NCBI GenBank assembly: GCA_947624965.1
Contig: CANQMN010000003.1
Location: 62,001-126,000 of the forward strand
Length of the DNA: 64,000 nucleotides
Reading direction: 5' to 3'
Source of the DNA: an uncultured Clostridia bacterium
Lineage (GTDB): Bacteria; Bacillota; Clostridia; Christensenellales; Borkfalkiaceae
Shown here: piece after piece, positions 20,887 through 30,444 of the stretch
How positions within the stretch are numbered: the first letter of the stretch is position 1
Layout: every line of letters starts with the position of its first letter
Notes under the pieces: model-generated
What the model was told of the DNA's origin: nothing
The model's database searches: none
Seen by the model: the letters and a program-made list of their open reading frames with translations, nothing else
Translations under genes and position numbers: made by a program

Positions 20887-21176
20887 TGGCACCCGAAGAC
20901 ATCATTTTGAAACCCGTCCTCACCGAGAAGGGATACGACGGGATCGCGGATAAAGTTTACACCTTCAAGGTGCTCAAAACCGCGAACAAGACGCAAATCA
21001 AGATCGCCGTCGAGAAAATGTTCGGCGTTAAAGTGAAGAGCGTGAACACGGTCACCTGCCCCGGGAAGCTCAAAAGAATGGGCAGGAACGAGGGATACAC
21101 CCCCAAGACGAAAAAGGCGATCGTCTCCCTTGCGGAGGACAGCAAGGCAATCGAGTTCTTCGACTCGTTGTCGTAA
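20886..21176 (+). CDS. rplW: 50S ribosomal protein L23
   Basis: A 96-residue L23 (IILKPVLTEKGYD, KTQIKIAVEKMFGVKV), the exit-site protein that docks signal recognition particle and trigger factor. It starts within the rplD stop codon (TAATG), so it is probably translated by coupling, helped by GAGGTCTAC upstream. Confidence 0.97.
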   Translation: MAPEDIILKPVLTEKGYDGIADKVYTFKVLKTANKTQIKIAVEKMFGVKVKSVNTVTCPGKLKRMGRNEGYTPKTKKAIVSLAEDSKAIEFFDSLS

Positions 21177-21191
21177 TCGGAGGAAAGAAAG

Positions 21192-22019
21192 ATGGCAGTC
21201 AAGAGATATAAACCCACTTCCGCGGCGCGTCGCCTGATGACGGTCCCCGTCTACGGGGAGATCTCCAAGGCGAAACCCGAGCGCTCCCTTTTGGAGGACC
21301 AGAAAAAGTCCGGCGGCAGAAACAACGCGGGCAGGATCACCGTGCGCCACATCGGCGGCGGCAACAAGAGAAAGTACCGCGTCATCGATTTCAAGCGCAA
21401 CAAGGACGGGATCCCCGCCACGGTGAGATCCATTCAATACGACCCCAACCGCAGCGCATACATCGCGCTCCTCGTCTATGCGGACGGCACGAAGAGCTAC
21501 ATTCTCGCGCCCGTCGGGCTCAACGTCGGCGATAAGGTAACGAGCGGCGCAGGCTCGGACATCAAAGTGGGGAACGCGCTTCCTCTCTCCGAGATCCCCG
21601 TCGGTACGATGGTGCACAACATCGAGATGAAGCCGGGCAGGGGCGGACAGATCGCGAGAAGCGCCGGCATCGCGGCGCAGATCATGGCGAAGGAGGGCGC
21701 CTATGCGACCATCAAGATGCCCTCCGGCGAAATGCGGCTCATCCCGCTCGGTTGCCGTGCGACGATCGGGCAGGTCGGCAACCTCGAACATGAGATCATC
21801 CGCGTCGGCAAAGCGGGCAAGACGAGACACCTCGGCACCCGTCCCACCGTCCGCGGCTCGGTCATGAACCCGAACGATCACCCGCACGGCGGCGGCGAGG
21901 GCAAGAGCCCCGTCGGGCATGCGGGTCCCGAAACGCCTTGGGGCAAGCCCGCGCTCGGCTACAAGACGAGAAAGAAGAAGAACCCGACAAGCAAGTTCAT
22001 TCTGAAACGCATCAATTAA
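21192..22019 (+). CDS. rplB: 50S ribosomal protein L2
   Basis: A 275-residue L2, the normal length. It carries the RNA-binding OB and SH3 folds and the conserved C-terminal loop [18 protein letters not shown], whose first histidine lies close to the peptidyl transferase centre. RBS CGGAGGAAAGA before ATG 21192. Confidence 0.98.
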   Translation: MAVKRYKPTSAARRLMTVPVYGEISKAKPERSLLEDQKKSGGRNNAGRITVRHIGGGNKRKYRVIDFKRNKDGIPATVRSIQYDPNRSAYIALLVYADGTKSYILAPVGLNVGDKVTSGAGSDIKVGNALPLSEIPVGTMVHNIEMKPGRGGQIARSAGIAAQIMAKEGAYATIKMPSGEMRLIPLGCRATIGQVGNLEHEIIRVGKAGKTRHLGTRPTVRGSVMNPNDHPHGGGEGKSPVGHAGPETPWGKPALGYKTRKKKNPTSKFILKRIN

Positions 22020-22034
22020 AAGGAGGAAGAGAAC

Positions 22035-22310
22035 ATGTCGAGAAGCGTGAAAAAAGGTCCCTACGTCGAAGCCAAGCTCCTGCAAAGGATCGAAGCGATG
22101 AACGAGGCGAACGAAAAGAAAGTTTTGAAAACGTGGTCGAGAGCGTCCACGATCTTCCCCCAGATGGTCGGGCACACGATCGCCGTATACGACGGCAGAA
22201 AGCACGTTCCCGTGTATATCACCGAGGACATGGTGGGCTGCAAGCTCGGCGAGTTCGCTCCCACGAGGACGTTCAAGGGTCATACCGCAAAGACCACCTC
22301 GGCGAAGTAA
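22035..22310 (+). CDS. rpsS: 30S ribosomal protein S19
   Basis: A 91-residue S19 with [18 protein letters not shown] at the N-terminus and [19 protein letters not shown], typical of the 30S head protein that pairs with S13. RBS AAAGGAGGAAGAG upstream. Confidence 0.97.
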   Translation: MSRSVKKGPYVEAKLLQRIEAMNEANEKKVLKTWSRASTIFPQMVGHTIAVYDGRKHVPVYITEDMVGCKLGEFAPTRTFKGHTAKTTSAK

Positions 22311-22322
22311 GGAGGAGAGAAG

Positions 22323-22718
22323 ATGGCCGGTAATATGAAAAAGAAGACCGAGAGAGTAGCGGAAAAGCGCGAAAAGCGCCCCTACGCGGTCGCGAAATAC
22401 GTCAGGGTGTCCCCGTACAAAGTGCGGACGGTGCTCGATTTGATCCGCGGGAAGAGCGTGGCGGAAGCGCAGGCGATCCTCGCCCACAGCGTCAACGGCG
22501 GCGCGGAACCCGCCAAGAAGGTGCTCATGAGCGCGGTCGCGAACGCCGAACACAACAACGGCATGGACAGGGGAGACCTCTATGTTGCGGCGTGCTATGC
22601 GGACGGCGGCACGATGCTCAAAAGAATGCAACCCGTCTCCAAGGGCAGAGGACACGCGATCCTCAAAAGAACGAGCCACATCACGATAATTCTCGATGTG
22701 AAGAAAGGAGAGATATAA
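22323..22718 (+). CDS. rplV: 50S ribosomal protein L22
   Basis: A 131-residue L22 that extends into the exit tunnel through its beta-hairpin (ADGGTMLKRMQPVSKGRGH). About 17 lysine- and arginine-rich residues precede the conserved YAVAKYVRVSPYK, so it is a little longer than the usual ~113. The RBS GGAGGAGAGAAG fits the ATG at 22323, which supports the extension. Confidence 0.96.
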   Translation: MAGNMKKKTERVAEKREKRPYAVAKYVRVSPYKVRTVLDLIRGKSVAEAQAILAHSVNGGAEPAKKVLMSAVANAEHNNGMDRGDLYVAACYADGGTMLKRMQPVSKGRGHAILKRTSHITIILDVKKGEI

Positions 22719-23378
22719 ATGGGACAGAAAGTTAATCCTCACGGACTCAGAGTGGGCGTTATCAAGGGTTGGGATACGCAGTGGTATGCGGACAAGAAGG
22801 AGTTTGCCGCCTACCTCAAAGAGGATCACACCATTCGTACTTTCCTGAAAAAGAAGTACTACGCCGCGGCGATCTCCAAGGTGCTCATCGAGCGCGCCGC
22901 GGGCAAGATCGTCGTAACGGTGCACACGGGCAGACCGGGCGTGCTCATCGGCAAAGCGGGCGCGGAGATCGAAGTCATCAAAAAGCAGCTCGCAAAGCTC
23001 ACGGGCGGCAAGCAGGTCATCATCAACGTCACCGAAGTGAGAAAGATCGATACGGACGCACAGCTCGTCGCGGAGAGCGTTGCGGCGCAGCTCGAAAAGC
23101 GTATGTCGTTCAGAAGGGCGATGAAGCAGGCGATCGGCAAGACGATGCGCGCGGGCGTCAAGGGCGTGAAGATGCAGGTCTCGGGGCGTCTCGACGGCAG
23201 AGAGATCGCGGGAAGCGAGCACTATCACGAGGGTTCCATTCCCCTTCAAACACTCCGTGCGGATATCGACTACGGCTTTGCCGAGGCGCACACGACGTTC
23301 GGCATGATCGGCGTGAAGTGCTGGATCTATAAGGGCGAAGTCCTGAAAGCCAAGAGGGCGGAAGGAGGCAACAAGTAA
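22719..23378 (+). CDS. rpsC: 30S ribosomal protein S3
   Basis: A 219-residue S3 with [18 protein letters not shown] and the KH-domain loop [18 protein letters not shown]. It forms part of the mRNA entry channel. The ATG directly follows the rplV TAA with no spacing; AAAGGAGAGATATAA provides the RBS. Confidence 0.97.
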   Translation: MGQKVNPHGLRVGVIKGWDTQWYADKKEFAAYLKEDHTIRTFLKKKYYAAAISKVLIERAAGKIVVTVHTGRPGVLIGKAGAEIEVIKKQLAKLTGGKQVIINVTEVRKIDTDAQLVAESVAAQLEKRMSFRRAMKQAIGKTMRAGVKGVKMQVSGRLDGREIAGSEHYHEGSIPLQTLRADIDYGFAEAHTTFGMIGVKCWIYKGEVLKAKRAEGGNK

Positions 23379-23827
23379 TGTTAATTCCGAAGAGAGTAAA
23401 GAGAAGAAAACAGCACCGCGGCTCGTTGAAGGGCGGCGCGCACAAGGGCAACGTCATTGCCTACGGGCAGTACGGGCTCGTTGCGGAAGAGGCGGGCTGG
23501 ATCAAATCCAACCAGATCGAGGCGGCGCGTATCGCGATGACGAGATTCATCAAGCGCGGCGGCAAAGTGTGGATCGACATCTTTCCCCACAAACCCATCA
23601 CGCGGCACCCCGCGGAAGCCCGTATGGGTTCCGGCAAGGGCAACGTGGAGTTCTGGGTCGCGGTCGTAAAACCGGGCAGGGTGATGTTTGAAATGGCGGA
23701 CGTGCCCGAAGAGGTGGCGCGCGAGGCGATGAGGCTTGCTTCCCACAAGCTGCCCATCAAGTGCAAGTTCGTCAAGAAGGAGACGGGCGCGCCCGTCGAA
23801 AATACGGCAGAAGGCGGTGAAGTCTGA
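23378..23827 (+). CDS. rplP: 50S ribosomal protein L16
   Basis: A 149-residue L16 ([33 protein letters not shown]), which helps position the A-site tRNA. It overlaps the rpsC stop by one base (TAATG). The last ~12 residues ([13 protein letters not shown]) extend slightly past the usual end. Confidence 0.97.
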   Translation: MLIPKRVKRRKQHRGSLKGGAHKGNVIAYGQYGLVAEEAGWIKSNQIEAARIAMTRFIKRGGKVWIDIFPHKPITRHPAEARMGSGKGNVEFWVAVVKPGRVMFEMADVPEEVAREAMRLASHKLPIKCKFVKKETGAPVENTAEGGEV

Positions 23828-24015
23828 TGAAAAACGAATTTCACAACATGACCGACATCGAGCTCGACAAAAAGTTGCAGGATTTGAAGAGCGAGCTCTT
23901 CAATCTTCGTTTCCGTCATGCCTCGGGGCAGCTTGAAAATCCCATCTCTATCAGGATCTGCAAGCGGAATATCGCACGGGTAAATACGGAGATCCGCGCC
24001 CGCCGCGCGAAGTAA
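23827..24015 (+). CDS. rpmC: 50S ribosomal protein L29
   Basis: A 62-residue L29 ([19 protein letters not shown] and [14 protein letters not shown]), a two-helix protein near the exit tunnel next to L23. Starts in the rplP stop (TGATG). Confidence 0.95.
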   Translation: MKNEFHNMTDIELDKKLQDLKSELFNLRFRHASGQLENPISIRICKRNIARVNTEIRARRAK

Positions 24016-24027
24016 GGAGGCAGAGAC

Positions 24028-24282
24028 ATGGAAAGGAATTTGAGAAAAGAGAGAGTCGGCATCGTCGTGTCCGACAAGATGGATAAAACGGTCGTCGTCG
24101 CGGTGACGGATAAGTCCAAGCACCCCGTCTACAAAAAGACCATCACGAGGACGAAGCGGTTCAAGGCGCACGACGAGGAAAACGAGTGCGGCGTCGGCGA
24201 CAAGGTGCGCATCGTGGAGACGAGAAAGCTCTCCAAAGACAAGAACTGGCGGGTCGCCGAGATCGTCGAGAAGGCGAAGTAA
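24028..24282 (+). CDS. rpsQ: 30S ribosomal protein S17
   Basis: An 84-residue S17 OB-fold protein ([39 protein letters not shown]). RBS TAAGGAGGCAGAG overlaps the rpmC stop. Confidence 0.97.
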   Translation: MERNLRKERVGIVVSDKMDKTVVVAVTDKSKHPVYKKTITRTKRFKAHDEENECGVGDKVRIVETRKLSKDKNWRVAEIVEKAK

Positions 24283-24300
24283 GGGGAGGCATAGAAGAAT

Positions 24301-24669
24301 ATGATTCAACCTCAAACGAGACTCAAAGCCGCGGACAATTCGGGCGCGAAGGAGCTCATGTGCATTCGCGTGCTGGGCGGCAGTTTCCGCAGGAGCGGCA
24401 ACATCGGCGACGTCATCGTCGCCTCCGTTAAGACGGCAACGCCCGGCGGCGCGGTGAAAAAAGGCGACGTCGTGAAGGCGGTCATCGTGCGGAGCAGCAA
24501 GGGCATCCGCCGTCCGGACGGCACTTACATCCGTTTCGACGACAACGCGGCGGTCATTATCGACAGCCAAAAGCAACCCAAGGGCACCCGTATCTTCGGA
24601 CCCATAGCGAGAGAGCTCCGCGATAAGGACTACATGAGGATCATCTCGCTGGCACCCGAGGTGCTGTAA
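24301..24669 (+). CDS. rplN: 50S ribosomal protein L14
   Basis: A 122-residue L14 with the universal signature [20 protein letters not shown] and [19 protein letters not shown] C-terminus. It lies at the subunit interface and is the target of the silencing factor RsfS. RBS AAGGGGAGGCA. Confidence 0.98.
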   Translation: MIQPQTRLKAADNSGAKELMCIRVLGGSFRRSGNIGDVIVASVKTATPGGAVKKGDVVKAVIVRSSKGIRRPDGTYIRFDDNAAVIIDSQKQPKGTRIFGPIARELRDKDYMRIISLAPEVL

Positions 24670-24681
24670 GGAGGCGTCAGG

Positions 24682-25110
24682 ATGAAAGTAAAAGTAAACG
24701 ACAACGTGCTCGTACTCACGGGCAAATATAAGGGAAAGCAGGGCAAAGTGCTCAAAACTTATCCCAAGGACGGAAAAGTGATCGTCGAGGGCGTCAGCCT
24801 CGTCCACAAGCACGAAAAAGCGAGAAAGGCGAACGAGACGAGCCGCATCGTTACGGAGGAAGCTCCCATCGATGTGAGCAACGTCGAGGTCGTATGCGAC
24901 AAGTGCGGCAAGGCGACGCGCGTGGGGCACATCTTCATAGACGGCAAGAAAGTGCGCGTCTGCAAGAAGTGCGGCGCGGCGCTCGACAAGGCGTACGTGA
25001 AGAAGGCGAAGGCAAAGGCGACCGAGGAAGAGAAGACCGAGGCGCCCAAGAAGCGTACGAGAAAGCGCAGCGCGAAGGCGGCGGAAGGCACGCCCGAAAG
25101 CGCGGAATAA
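24682..25110 (+). CDS. rplX: 50S ribosomal protein L24 with extended tail
   Basis: A 142-residue L24 with the KOW motif (LTGKYKGKQGKVLKTYPKDG) and a zinc-ribbon-like pair, CDKCGK and CKKCGA. The family is normally ~105 residues; about 36 extra residues follow, rich in Lys, Ala and Glu (KKAKAKATEEEK, KKRTRKRSAKAAEG). L24 is an assembly initiator near the exit tunnel. RBS TAAGGAGGCG. Confidence 0.96.
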   Translation: MKVKVNDNVLVLTGKYKGKQGKVLKTYPKDGKVIVEGVSLVHKHEKARKANETSRIVTEEAPIDVSNVEVVCDKCGKATRVGHIFIDGKKVRVCKKCGAALDKAYVKKAKAKATEEEKTEAPKKRTRKRSAKAAEGTPESAE

Positions 25111-25128
25111 TCGGGCGGAGGAATGGTT

Positions 25129-25725
25129 ATGGCAGAGAAAAAGACCGCAGCCAAGGCAGCGGAAAAACAGACGAAGCCGATGGAACCGAGCAGGGTGAAA
25201 GTCCGTTACGAGACGGAGATCGTCCCCTACCTCATGAAGAAGTTCGGGTACAAGTCGGTGATGCAGGTCCCGAAAATCGACAAGATCGTCATCAACACCG
25301 GGCTCGGCGACATCAAGGACAACCAAAAGTCCATGCAGATCGTCGAGAACGAGCTCAAACTCATCACGGGGCAGAAGCCCATCTATCGGAAGGCGACGAA
25401 ATCGGTCGCGAACTTCAAGGTGAGAGAGGGCATGAACATCGGGCTCAAAGTAACGCTCCGCGGCAGAAGGATGTACGACTTCTACGATAAGCTCGTCTCC
25501 ATCGCGCTTCCCCGCGTCCGCGACTTCCGCGGCGTCTCCGCGACGGCGTTCGACGGCAGAGGCAACTACGCGCTCGGGCTCAAAGAACAGCTCATCTTCC
25601 CCGAGATCAGCTACGACCAGGTGGAGAAGATCCGCGGCATGGACGTCGTCATCGTAACGACGGCGCAGACGGACGAGGAAGCGAGAGAGCTTTTGAGAGC
25701 GCTCGGAATGCCCTTCAAGAAGTGA
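25129..25725 (+). CDS. rplE: 50S ribosomal protein L5 with N-terminal extension
   Basis: A 198-residue L5 that binds 5S rRNA and contacts P-site tRNA ([51 protein letters not shown]). Of two in-frame ATGs (25123 and 25129) the second is better spaced from GCGGAGGA and gives [13 protein letters not shown]. The ~20-residue Lys/Ala-rich N-terminus before [10 protein letters not shown] is longer than usual. Confidence 0.95.
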   Translation: MAEKKTAAKAAEKQTKPMEPSRVKVRYETEIVPYLMKKFGYKSVMQVPKIDKIVINTGLGDIKDNQKSMQIVENELKLITGQKPIYRKATKSVANFKVREGMNIGLKVTLRGRRMYDFYDKLVSIALPRVRDFRGVSATAFDGRGNYALGLKEQLIFPEISYDQVEKIRGMDVVIVTTAQTDEEARELLRALGMPFKK

Positions 25726-25735
25726 GGAAGAAGAC

Positions 25736-25921
25736 ATGGCTAAAAAATCGATGATCAACAAGCAGCAGAAGACGCCCAAATTTTCGACGCGCGCTTATAC
25801 GCGCTGCTCGATCTGCGGGAGACCGCACGCGGTGCTTCGCAAGTACGGCGTATGCCGAATCTGTTTCCGCGAACTCGCGTACAAGGGGCAGATCCCCGGC
25901 GTGAAGAAGTCGAGCTGGTAA
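25736..25921 (+). CDS. rpsN: 30S ribosomal protein S14, zinc-binding type Z
   Basis: A 61-residue S14 of the short zinc form, with CSIC and CRIC pairs ([33 protein letters not shown]). The short length and four cysteines distinguish it from the ~89-residue zinc-free paralogue used by some Bacillota under zinc limitation. Confidence 0.96.
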   Translation: MAKKSMINKQQKTPKFSTRAYTRCSICGRPHAVLRKYGVCRICFRELAYKGQIPGVKKSSW

Positions 25922-25932
25922 GGAGGCAAGAG

Positions 25933-26325
25933 ATGACAGATCCTATCGCAGATATGCTTACAAGAATCAGGAACGCGCTCACGGTGAAAAAGGAGACGGT
26001 GGAGATCCCCGCTTCCAACATGAAGCGCGCGATTGCCGACATCATGCTCAAAGAGGGCTATGTGAAGGACGTGAAGGAGGAGGACGACGGCTACAACGGA
26101 AAGCTCGTCATCACCCTCAAATATGCGGAGAACCGCACGCCCGTCATCAACGGGCTCGAAAGAGCTTCCAAACCCGGACTTCGGCAGTACAGCGGCGCAA
26201 AGACCATGCCCAAAGTGCTTGGCGGATACGGCATTGCGATCGTCTCCACGAACAAAGGCATCATGACGGATAAGCAGGCAAAGGCGCAGAACGTCGGCGG
26301 CGAAGTGCTCTGCTACGTCTATTAA
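25933..26325 (+). CDS. rpsH: 30S ribosomal protein S8
   Basis: A 130-residue S8 beginning [16 protein letters not shown] at the ATG 25933, which follows AAGGAGGCAAGAG overlapping the rpsN stop. A longer in-frame opening upstream lies inside rpsN and is not used. The C-terminus [19 protein letters not shown] is canonical. S8 binds the 16S central domain and represses the spc operon in E. coli. Confidence 0.97.
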   Translation: MTDPIADMLTRIRNALTVKKETVEIPASNMKRAIADIMLKEGYVKDVKEEDDGYNGKLVITLKYAENRTPVINGLERASKPGLRQYSGAKTMPKVLGGYGIAIVSTNKGIMTDKQAKAQNVGGEVLCYVY

Positions 26326-26336
26326 GGAGGGAGCGT

Positions 26337-26885
26337 ATGTCCAGAATCGGTAAATTGAGCATCGCCGTTCCCGCGGGCGTCGGCGTCTCCTTCGAGGGCG
26401 GCGTCGTAACCGTAAAGGGGAGCAAGGGCGAGCTCAAAAGAAAAATCAACGGCGCGATCGACGTCAAAGTAGAGGATGGGCACATCCACGTCGTCGCGTT
26501 GAACGAAGACAAGCAGACGAACGCCTATCACGGGCTGTACCGCGCGCTCATCGCGGACATGGTGAAGGGCGTCTCCGAAGGGTTTACGAAGGGGCTGGAA
26601 ATCAAGGGCGTCGGCTGGAAGGTCGCAAAGCAGGGCAACAAGCTCGTCCTCAACGTCGGCTTCTCCCACCCCATCGAATTTGCCGAACCCGAGGGCATCA
26701 AGCTGGATTGCCCTTCGCAGACGGAGATCACGGTGAGCGGCGTGGACAAGAACCTCGTCGGTCAGGTGGCGGCGGACCTGCGCGCATTGCGCGTTCCCGA
26801 ACCTTATCACGGCTACGGCATTCGCTACAAGGGCGAGCAAGTCGAGCATAAGGAAGGCAAGACTTCGGGCAAGGGCAAGAAGTAA
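26337..26885 (+). CDS. rplF: 50S ribosomal protein L6
   Basis: A 182-residue L6 ([38 protein letters not shown]). It binds the sarcin-ricin loop region near the factor site. RBS AAGGAGGGAGCG. Confidence 0.97.
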   Translation: MSRIGKLSIAVPAGVGVSFEGGVVTVKGSKGELKRKINGAIDVKVEDGHIHVVALNEDKQTNAYHGLYRALIADMVKGVSEGFTKGLEIKGVGWKVAKQGNKLVLNVGFSHPIEFAEPEGIKLDCPSQTEITVSGVDKNLVGQVAADLRALRVPEPYHGYGIRYKGEQVEHKEGKTSGKGKK

Positions 26886-26896
26886 AGGAGCGAAAT

Positions 26897-27265
26897 ATGA
26901 TAACGAAAATCGATAAAAATGCGGTCAGACAGCGTCGGCACGAGCGTGTCCGCAAGCTCATTTCCGGAACGCCCGAAAAGCCCCGTTTGAACGTTTACAG
27001 AAGCTCGAAAAACATCTACGTCCAAGTGATAGACGACGTAAACGGCGTAACGCTCGCCTCCGCCTCCACGCTCGAAAAGAGCATTCAGGAGGAGATCGCG
27101 GGCAAGACCAAGACGGAAGCGGCGAAGCTCGTCGGGCAGACCATCGGCGCCCGCGCGAAAGAGAAGGGCATCGAAACGGTCGTGTTCGACCGGGGCGGCT
27201 ATCACTACACGGGGCGCGTTCAGGCGCTTGCGGACGGCGCACGGGAAGCCGGGCTCGAATTCTGA
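26897..27265 (+). CDS. rplR: 50S ribosomal protein L18
   Basis: A 122-residue L18 ([38 protein letters not shown]), the 5S rRNA-binding partner of L5 in the central protuberance. RBS AAAGGAGCGAA. Confidence 0.97.
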   Translation: MITKIDKNAVRQRRHERVRKLISGTPEKPRLNVYRSSKNIYVQVIDDVNGVTLASASTLEKSIQEEIAGKTKTEAAKLVGQTIGARAKEKGIETVVFDRGGYHYTGRVQALADGAREAGLEF

Positions 27266-27278
27266 GGAGAGAGATATC

Positions 27279-27797
27279 ATGGCAAGGGAAAACAGACCTC
27301 AAAGAAGACAGGAGCAGGACGACGGTCTCATCAAAAAGACGATCAACATCAACCGCGTTTCCAAGACGGTGAAGGGCGGCAGAAACATGCGTTTCGCGGC
27401 GCTCGTCGTCGTAGGCGACGGCAACGGCAAGGTCGGCTACGGACAGGGCAAGGCGAAGGAAGTTCCCGAGGCGATCGAAAAGGCGACGCAGGCGGCGAAG
27501 AAGAACATGATCTCCGTGCCCATCGTGGATACGAGCATCCCGCACGAAGTCCTCGGCAAGTTCGGCAGGGGCGCCGTGCTCATGATGCCCGCTTCCGAAG
27601 GTACCGGCGTCATCGCGGGCGGTCCCGTCCGTGCCGTTATGGAAGCGGCGGGCATCAAGAACATCAGAACAAAATCGCACGGAACGCAGAACCCCGGCAA
27701 CTGCATCAAAGCGACGATCGCGGGGCTCTCCGAGCTCAGGACCGCCGAGCAGATCGCGGCGCTCCGCGGGAAATCCGTGGAAGAAATTGCGGAATAA
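27279..27797 (+). CDS. rpsE: 30S ribosomal protein S5
   Basis: A 172-residue S5 starting [15 protein letters not shown] at ATG 27279 after TGAGGAGAGAG. An earlier in-frame opening overlaps rplR and is not favoured. Conserved [20 protein letters not shown] and [19 protein letters not shown] are present. S5 affects decoding accuracy. Confidence 0.97.
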   Translation: MARENRPQRRQEQDDGLIKKTININRVSKTVKGGRNMRFAALVVVGDGNGKVGYGQGKAKEVPEAIEKATQAAKKNMISVPIVDTSIPHEVLGKFGRGAVLMMPASEGTGVIAGGPVRAVMEAAGIKNIRTKSHGTQNPGNCIKATIAGLSELRTAEQIAALRGKSVEEIAE

Positions 27798-27809
27798 AGG
27801 AGAACGGCT

Positions 27810-27983
27810 ATGGTAAAAGTTACCCTCGTAAAGAGCACGATCGGCGAGATCGAGTCCGTCAAAGCGACCGTCGCCGCGCTCGGGCTGAAAAAAATCCGTT
27901 CCGAAAAGACCTTTGAAGATACGCCCGCGCTCCGCGGACAGATCAAGAAGGTCGCGCACCTCGTGAAGGTCGAGGAGGTTTAA
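27810..27983 (+). CDS. rpmD: 50S ribosomal protein L30
   Basis: A 57-residue protein read directly from the DNA between rpsE and rpl[21 protein letters not shown] to [10 protein letters not shown]. The order rpsE-rpmD-rplO and the LVKSTIG / LGLKKI pattern identify L30. RBS AAAGGAGAACGGCT precedes ATG 27810; TAA at 27981. Confidence 0.96.
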   Translation: MVKVTLVKSTIGEIESVKATVAALGLKKIRSEKTFEDTPALRGQIKKVAHLVKVEEV

Positions 27984-27987
27984 CAGC

Positions 27988-28437
27988 ATGAGAGTAGATA
28001 CGTTATCTCCCGCAGAGGGAGCGAGAACTTCCGCCAAGCGTCTCGGACGGGGCATCGGCTCCGGGCTGGGCAAGACGAGCGGAAAAGGACATAAGGGACA
28101 GTGGGCGCGTTCCGGAGGCGGGGTCCGTCCCGGCTTCGAGGGCGGTCAGATGCCGCTCGCGCGCAGGATCCCCAAGCGCGGTTTCCACAACAAGTGGGGC
28201 AAGGATTACGTCATCGTCAACGTTTCCGTGCTCAACACGCTTCCCGAGGGGACGGTGGTGGATTACGGCTATGTGCTCGCGAACGGGCTTGCCAAGGAAG
28301 TGAAGCACAACGTCGGTCTGAAAGTACTCGGGCAGGGCGAGCTGAACGTCAAGCTCACCGTCCGCGCGGCGAAATATTCCGCGTCGGCGAAGGAAGCCAT
28401 CGAGAAAGCGGGCGGCACGGCTGAAATCATCGGTTGA
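27988..28437 (+). CDS. rplO: 50S ribosomal protein L15
   Basis: A 149-residue L15 with the glycine- and arginine-rich N-terminus ([37 protein letters not shown]). A late-assembling 50S protein. GTCGAGGAGGTT at the end of rpmD supplies the RBS. Confidence 0.97.
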   Translation: MRVDTLSPAEGARTSAKRLGRGIGSGLGKTSGKGHKGQWARSGGGVRPGFEGGQMPLARRIPKRGFHNKWGKDYVIVNVSVLNTLPEGTVVDYGYVLANGLAKEVKHNVGLKVLGQGELNVKLTVRAAKYSASAKEAIEKAGGTAEIIG

Positions 28438-28483
28438 TGCGCTCCGCGCGGGCGAGGGCTTCGCGAAACAGGAGTAAAAACAC

Positions 28484-29815
28484 ATGATCGAAACAATCAA
28501 AAACGCCTTTCGCAATAAGGATATCCGGAAGAAGATCCTGCTCACGCTCCTCATTCTTCTCATCTTCCGTCTGGGATGCTACATCCCCGTACCGGGACTT
28601 TTGAGAAGTGAGTTCGAGACGGCGGTCAATTCCAACGATTTCCTCATGCTGATGAGCGGCATCACGGGGAACGCACTCTCGAACGGCACGCTCTTCGCGC
28701 TCGGGATAGGACCGTACATCAACGCATCCATTATCGTGCAACTTCTCACGGTCGGCATTCCCGCGCTCGAAAGATGGTCCAAACAGGGCGAAGAGGGCAA
28801 GAAGAAGATAGACCGTCTCACCCGTATCCTCACCATCGTGCTCGCGATCGTGCAGTCCATCGGCATCATCGTGAACTTCGCAAACAACGGGAACGCCATC
28901 AAGCTCGACCTGTTCGCAAGCGACTCCATCGGCGAGGACGGCGCGCTGTGGCTCGCGGGCGTCTATATGACGATCGTCTACACGGCGGGCGCGATGCTCG
29001 TCATGTGGCTCGGCGAGCGCATCACCGACCTCGGCGTCGGCAACGGCATCTCCCTCATCATCTTCATCGGTATCCTCTCGACGGCGGGGCTTTCCATCGT
29101 CGATAAGTTCGGTCAGGTCTTCGACGGCGATGTGGACCAGCTCTGGAACATCGCGCTCTTCATCGTGCTCACGGTGATCATCTTCTTCGCGATCGTCTTT
29201 GTGGACCTCGCGGAACGCAAGATCCCCGTCCAGTACGCGAAGCAGGTGCGCGGCACCAAGATGTACGGCGGACAGAGCTCTGTCATTCCCATGAAGATCA
29301 CGGGAAGCGGCGTTATGCCCCTCATCTTCGCGTTTGCCATCATCTCCTTCCCGTCGATGATCATCAGCCTCTTCTGGCCCGATTCTTCGGCGAGCCGCGG
29401 GCTCACGGAGTGGTTCTCCGGCTCCTCGCCCTACTGGTACGGGCAGGTCATCTATGCCGTGGTGCTCTGCATCCTCATCTTTGCGTTTGCGTTCTTCTAT
29501 GCGCAGATCCAGTTCAATCCGGAGGACGTCTCGCGGAACATCCAGCAAAACGGCGGCTTTATCCAGGGCATCCGCCCCGGGAAACCGACGGCGGCGTATC
29601 TCGACAAGATCAACAAGCGCATCACGCTGTTCGGCGCCATCTTCCTGACGCTCGTGGCGTTTATCCCCTCCGTGGCGTTCAGCTGGGCGGGACAGGACCT
29701 CGTGAACGTGTTCTCCACGACGGGGATCCTCATCGTCGTCTCGGTCGCGCTCGAACTGGATAAGCAGTTGCAGTCGCAGGTGATGATGAAGAACTATAAA
29801 GGGTTCTTGAAGTAA
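28484..29815 (+). CDS. secY: Preprotein translocase subunit SecY
   Basis: A 443-residue polytopic membrane protein with ten predicted helices. Conserved segments include IFRLGCYIPVPG, the plug region LFALGIGPYINASII, and PVQYAKQVRG in the cytoplasmic loop that contacts SecA and ribosome. It forms the protein-conducting channel with SecE and SecG. Located, as usual, between rplO and adk, but the gap to adk (629 bases) is unusually long and filled with repeats. Confidence 0.98.
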   Translation: MIETIKNAFRNKDIRKKILLTLLILLIFRLGCYIPVPGLLRSEFETAVNSNDFLMLMSGITGNALSNGTLFALGIGPYINASIIVQLLTVGIPALERWSKQGEEGKKKIDRLTRILTIVLAIVQSIGIIVNFANNGNAIKLDLFASDSIGEDGALWLAGVYMTIVYTAGAMLVMWLGERITDLGVGNGISLIIFIGILSTAGLSIVDKFGQVFDGDVDQLWNIALFIVLTVIIFFAIVFVDLAERKIPVQYAKQVRGTKMYGGQSSVIPMKITGSGVMPLIFAFAIISFPSMIISLFWPDSSASRGLTEWFSGSSPYWYGQVIYAVVLCILIFAFAFFYAQIQFNPEDVSRNIQQNGGFIQGIRPGKPTAAYLDKINKRITLFGAIFLTLVAFIPSVAFSWAGQDLVNVFSTTGILIVVSVALELDKQLQSQVMMKNYKGFLK

Positions 29816-29817
29816 TT

Positions 29818-29856
29818 CACGAAAAATCTTTTGCTTTGCAAAATATTTTTCCGTGA
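29818..29856 (+). terminator. AT-rich hairpin after secY
   Basis: CACG-AAAAAT-c-TTTTGC, loop TTT, GCAAAA-t-ATTTTT-c-CGTG. The arms pair almost completely. It lies two bases after the secY stop and resembles the hairpin repeated three times at 40360-40942. It may act as a terminator or as an mRNA-end stabiliser; there is no long T run after the outer arm. Confidence 0.5.
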
Positions 29857-29917
29857 GGACTGAAATTGAACATCTCTCAACGGGTCGCCCGCGAATAGAG
29901 ATGTCCTCAAAGTCATT

Positions 29918-30150
29918 AAGCCGAAAGGGTTCGGCAAATTGGGTCGCCCACGGCGGAAGTGAATTCCGCCTAAGGCACGAAAAAAGAGTTCACAAATTTT
30001 GTTTTGCAAGGGTGCAAAACAAAATTTCGTGAGCGGATGAGCGAGGATGCTTTCATAAGCTCGTTGCGGTCGGCTGTTTCATCGGACAAGAAGCCGAAAG
30101 GGTTCGGCAAATTGGGTCGCGCATGCCCGAAATGAATTCGGGCTAACGCA
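29918..30150. repeat. Two copies of a structured two-hairpin element
   Basis: A 30-base sequence containing GCCGAAAGGGTTCGGC and AAATTGGGTCGC is identical at 29918-29947 and 30091-30120. Each copy is followed by a second hairpin whose arms differ but still pair: GGCGGAA/TTCCGCC (29952-29970) and GCCCGAA/TTCGGGC (30125-30143), then TAAnGCAC. The compensatory differences argue that the fold is conserved. Confidence 0.75.
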
Positions 30151-30362
30151 CATGATTTACTACCCATTATCCCCCCGCCCGGCAGGGGAGGGGGATACAG
30201 GGGGAGGGGTGCTACCGCGACGCCGAGCTACTGCACGGCGGCGCTCGGTGCAAGGCGGGTCTCCCGCCGCTGCACGCCCCCATTTGGCACCCTACGGGAG
30301 CCTTACTGTCGGGGCAAGCGACCGCGACGACCGACCCAATATCCCAAAAGGGTTACATTCCT

Positions 30363-30429
30363 CGCAAAAAATATTTTTCACACGCGCCGCCGCCCAAGGC
30401 GACAGGCGCACGGAAAAAGATTTTTTGCG
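30363..30429 (+). repeat. Long inverted repeat just upstream of adk
   Basis: CGCAAAAAATATTTTTC (30363-30379) pairs with GAAAAAGATTTTTTGCG (30413-30429) with one mismatch, enclosing a GC-rich inner part. It ends 15 bases before the adk ATG, next to the weak GAGG ribosome binding site, so it could affect adk expression. Confidence 0.6.
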
Positions 30430-30444
30430 AAACCGAGGTTTTAT

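Larger units (their letters stand above)
29857..30444. other. Repeat-rich spacer between secY and adk
   Basis: No gene is supported here. The stretch holds two ~60-bp copies of a two-hairpin element (29918-29977 and 30091-30150), a perfect 15-bp hairpin (29994-30008 with 30013-30027), a copy of the longer element also found at 40511-40896 (about 30222-30360), and a long inverted repeat ending 15 bases before adk (30363-30429). I see no clear sigma-A promoter for adk in it. Confidence 0.7.

Noticed and set aside
20883-25779. Long antisense frames opposite the S10 and spc genes (802 and 772 codons)
   Set aside because: Shadows of ribosomal protein genes that match their families over their full lengths.
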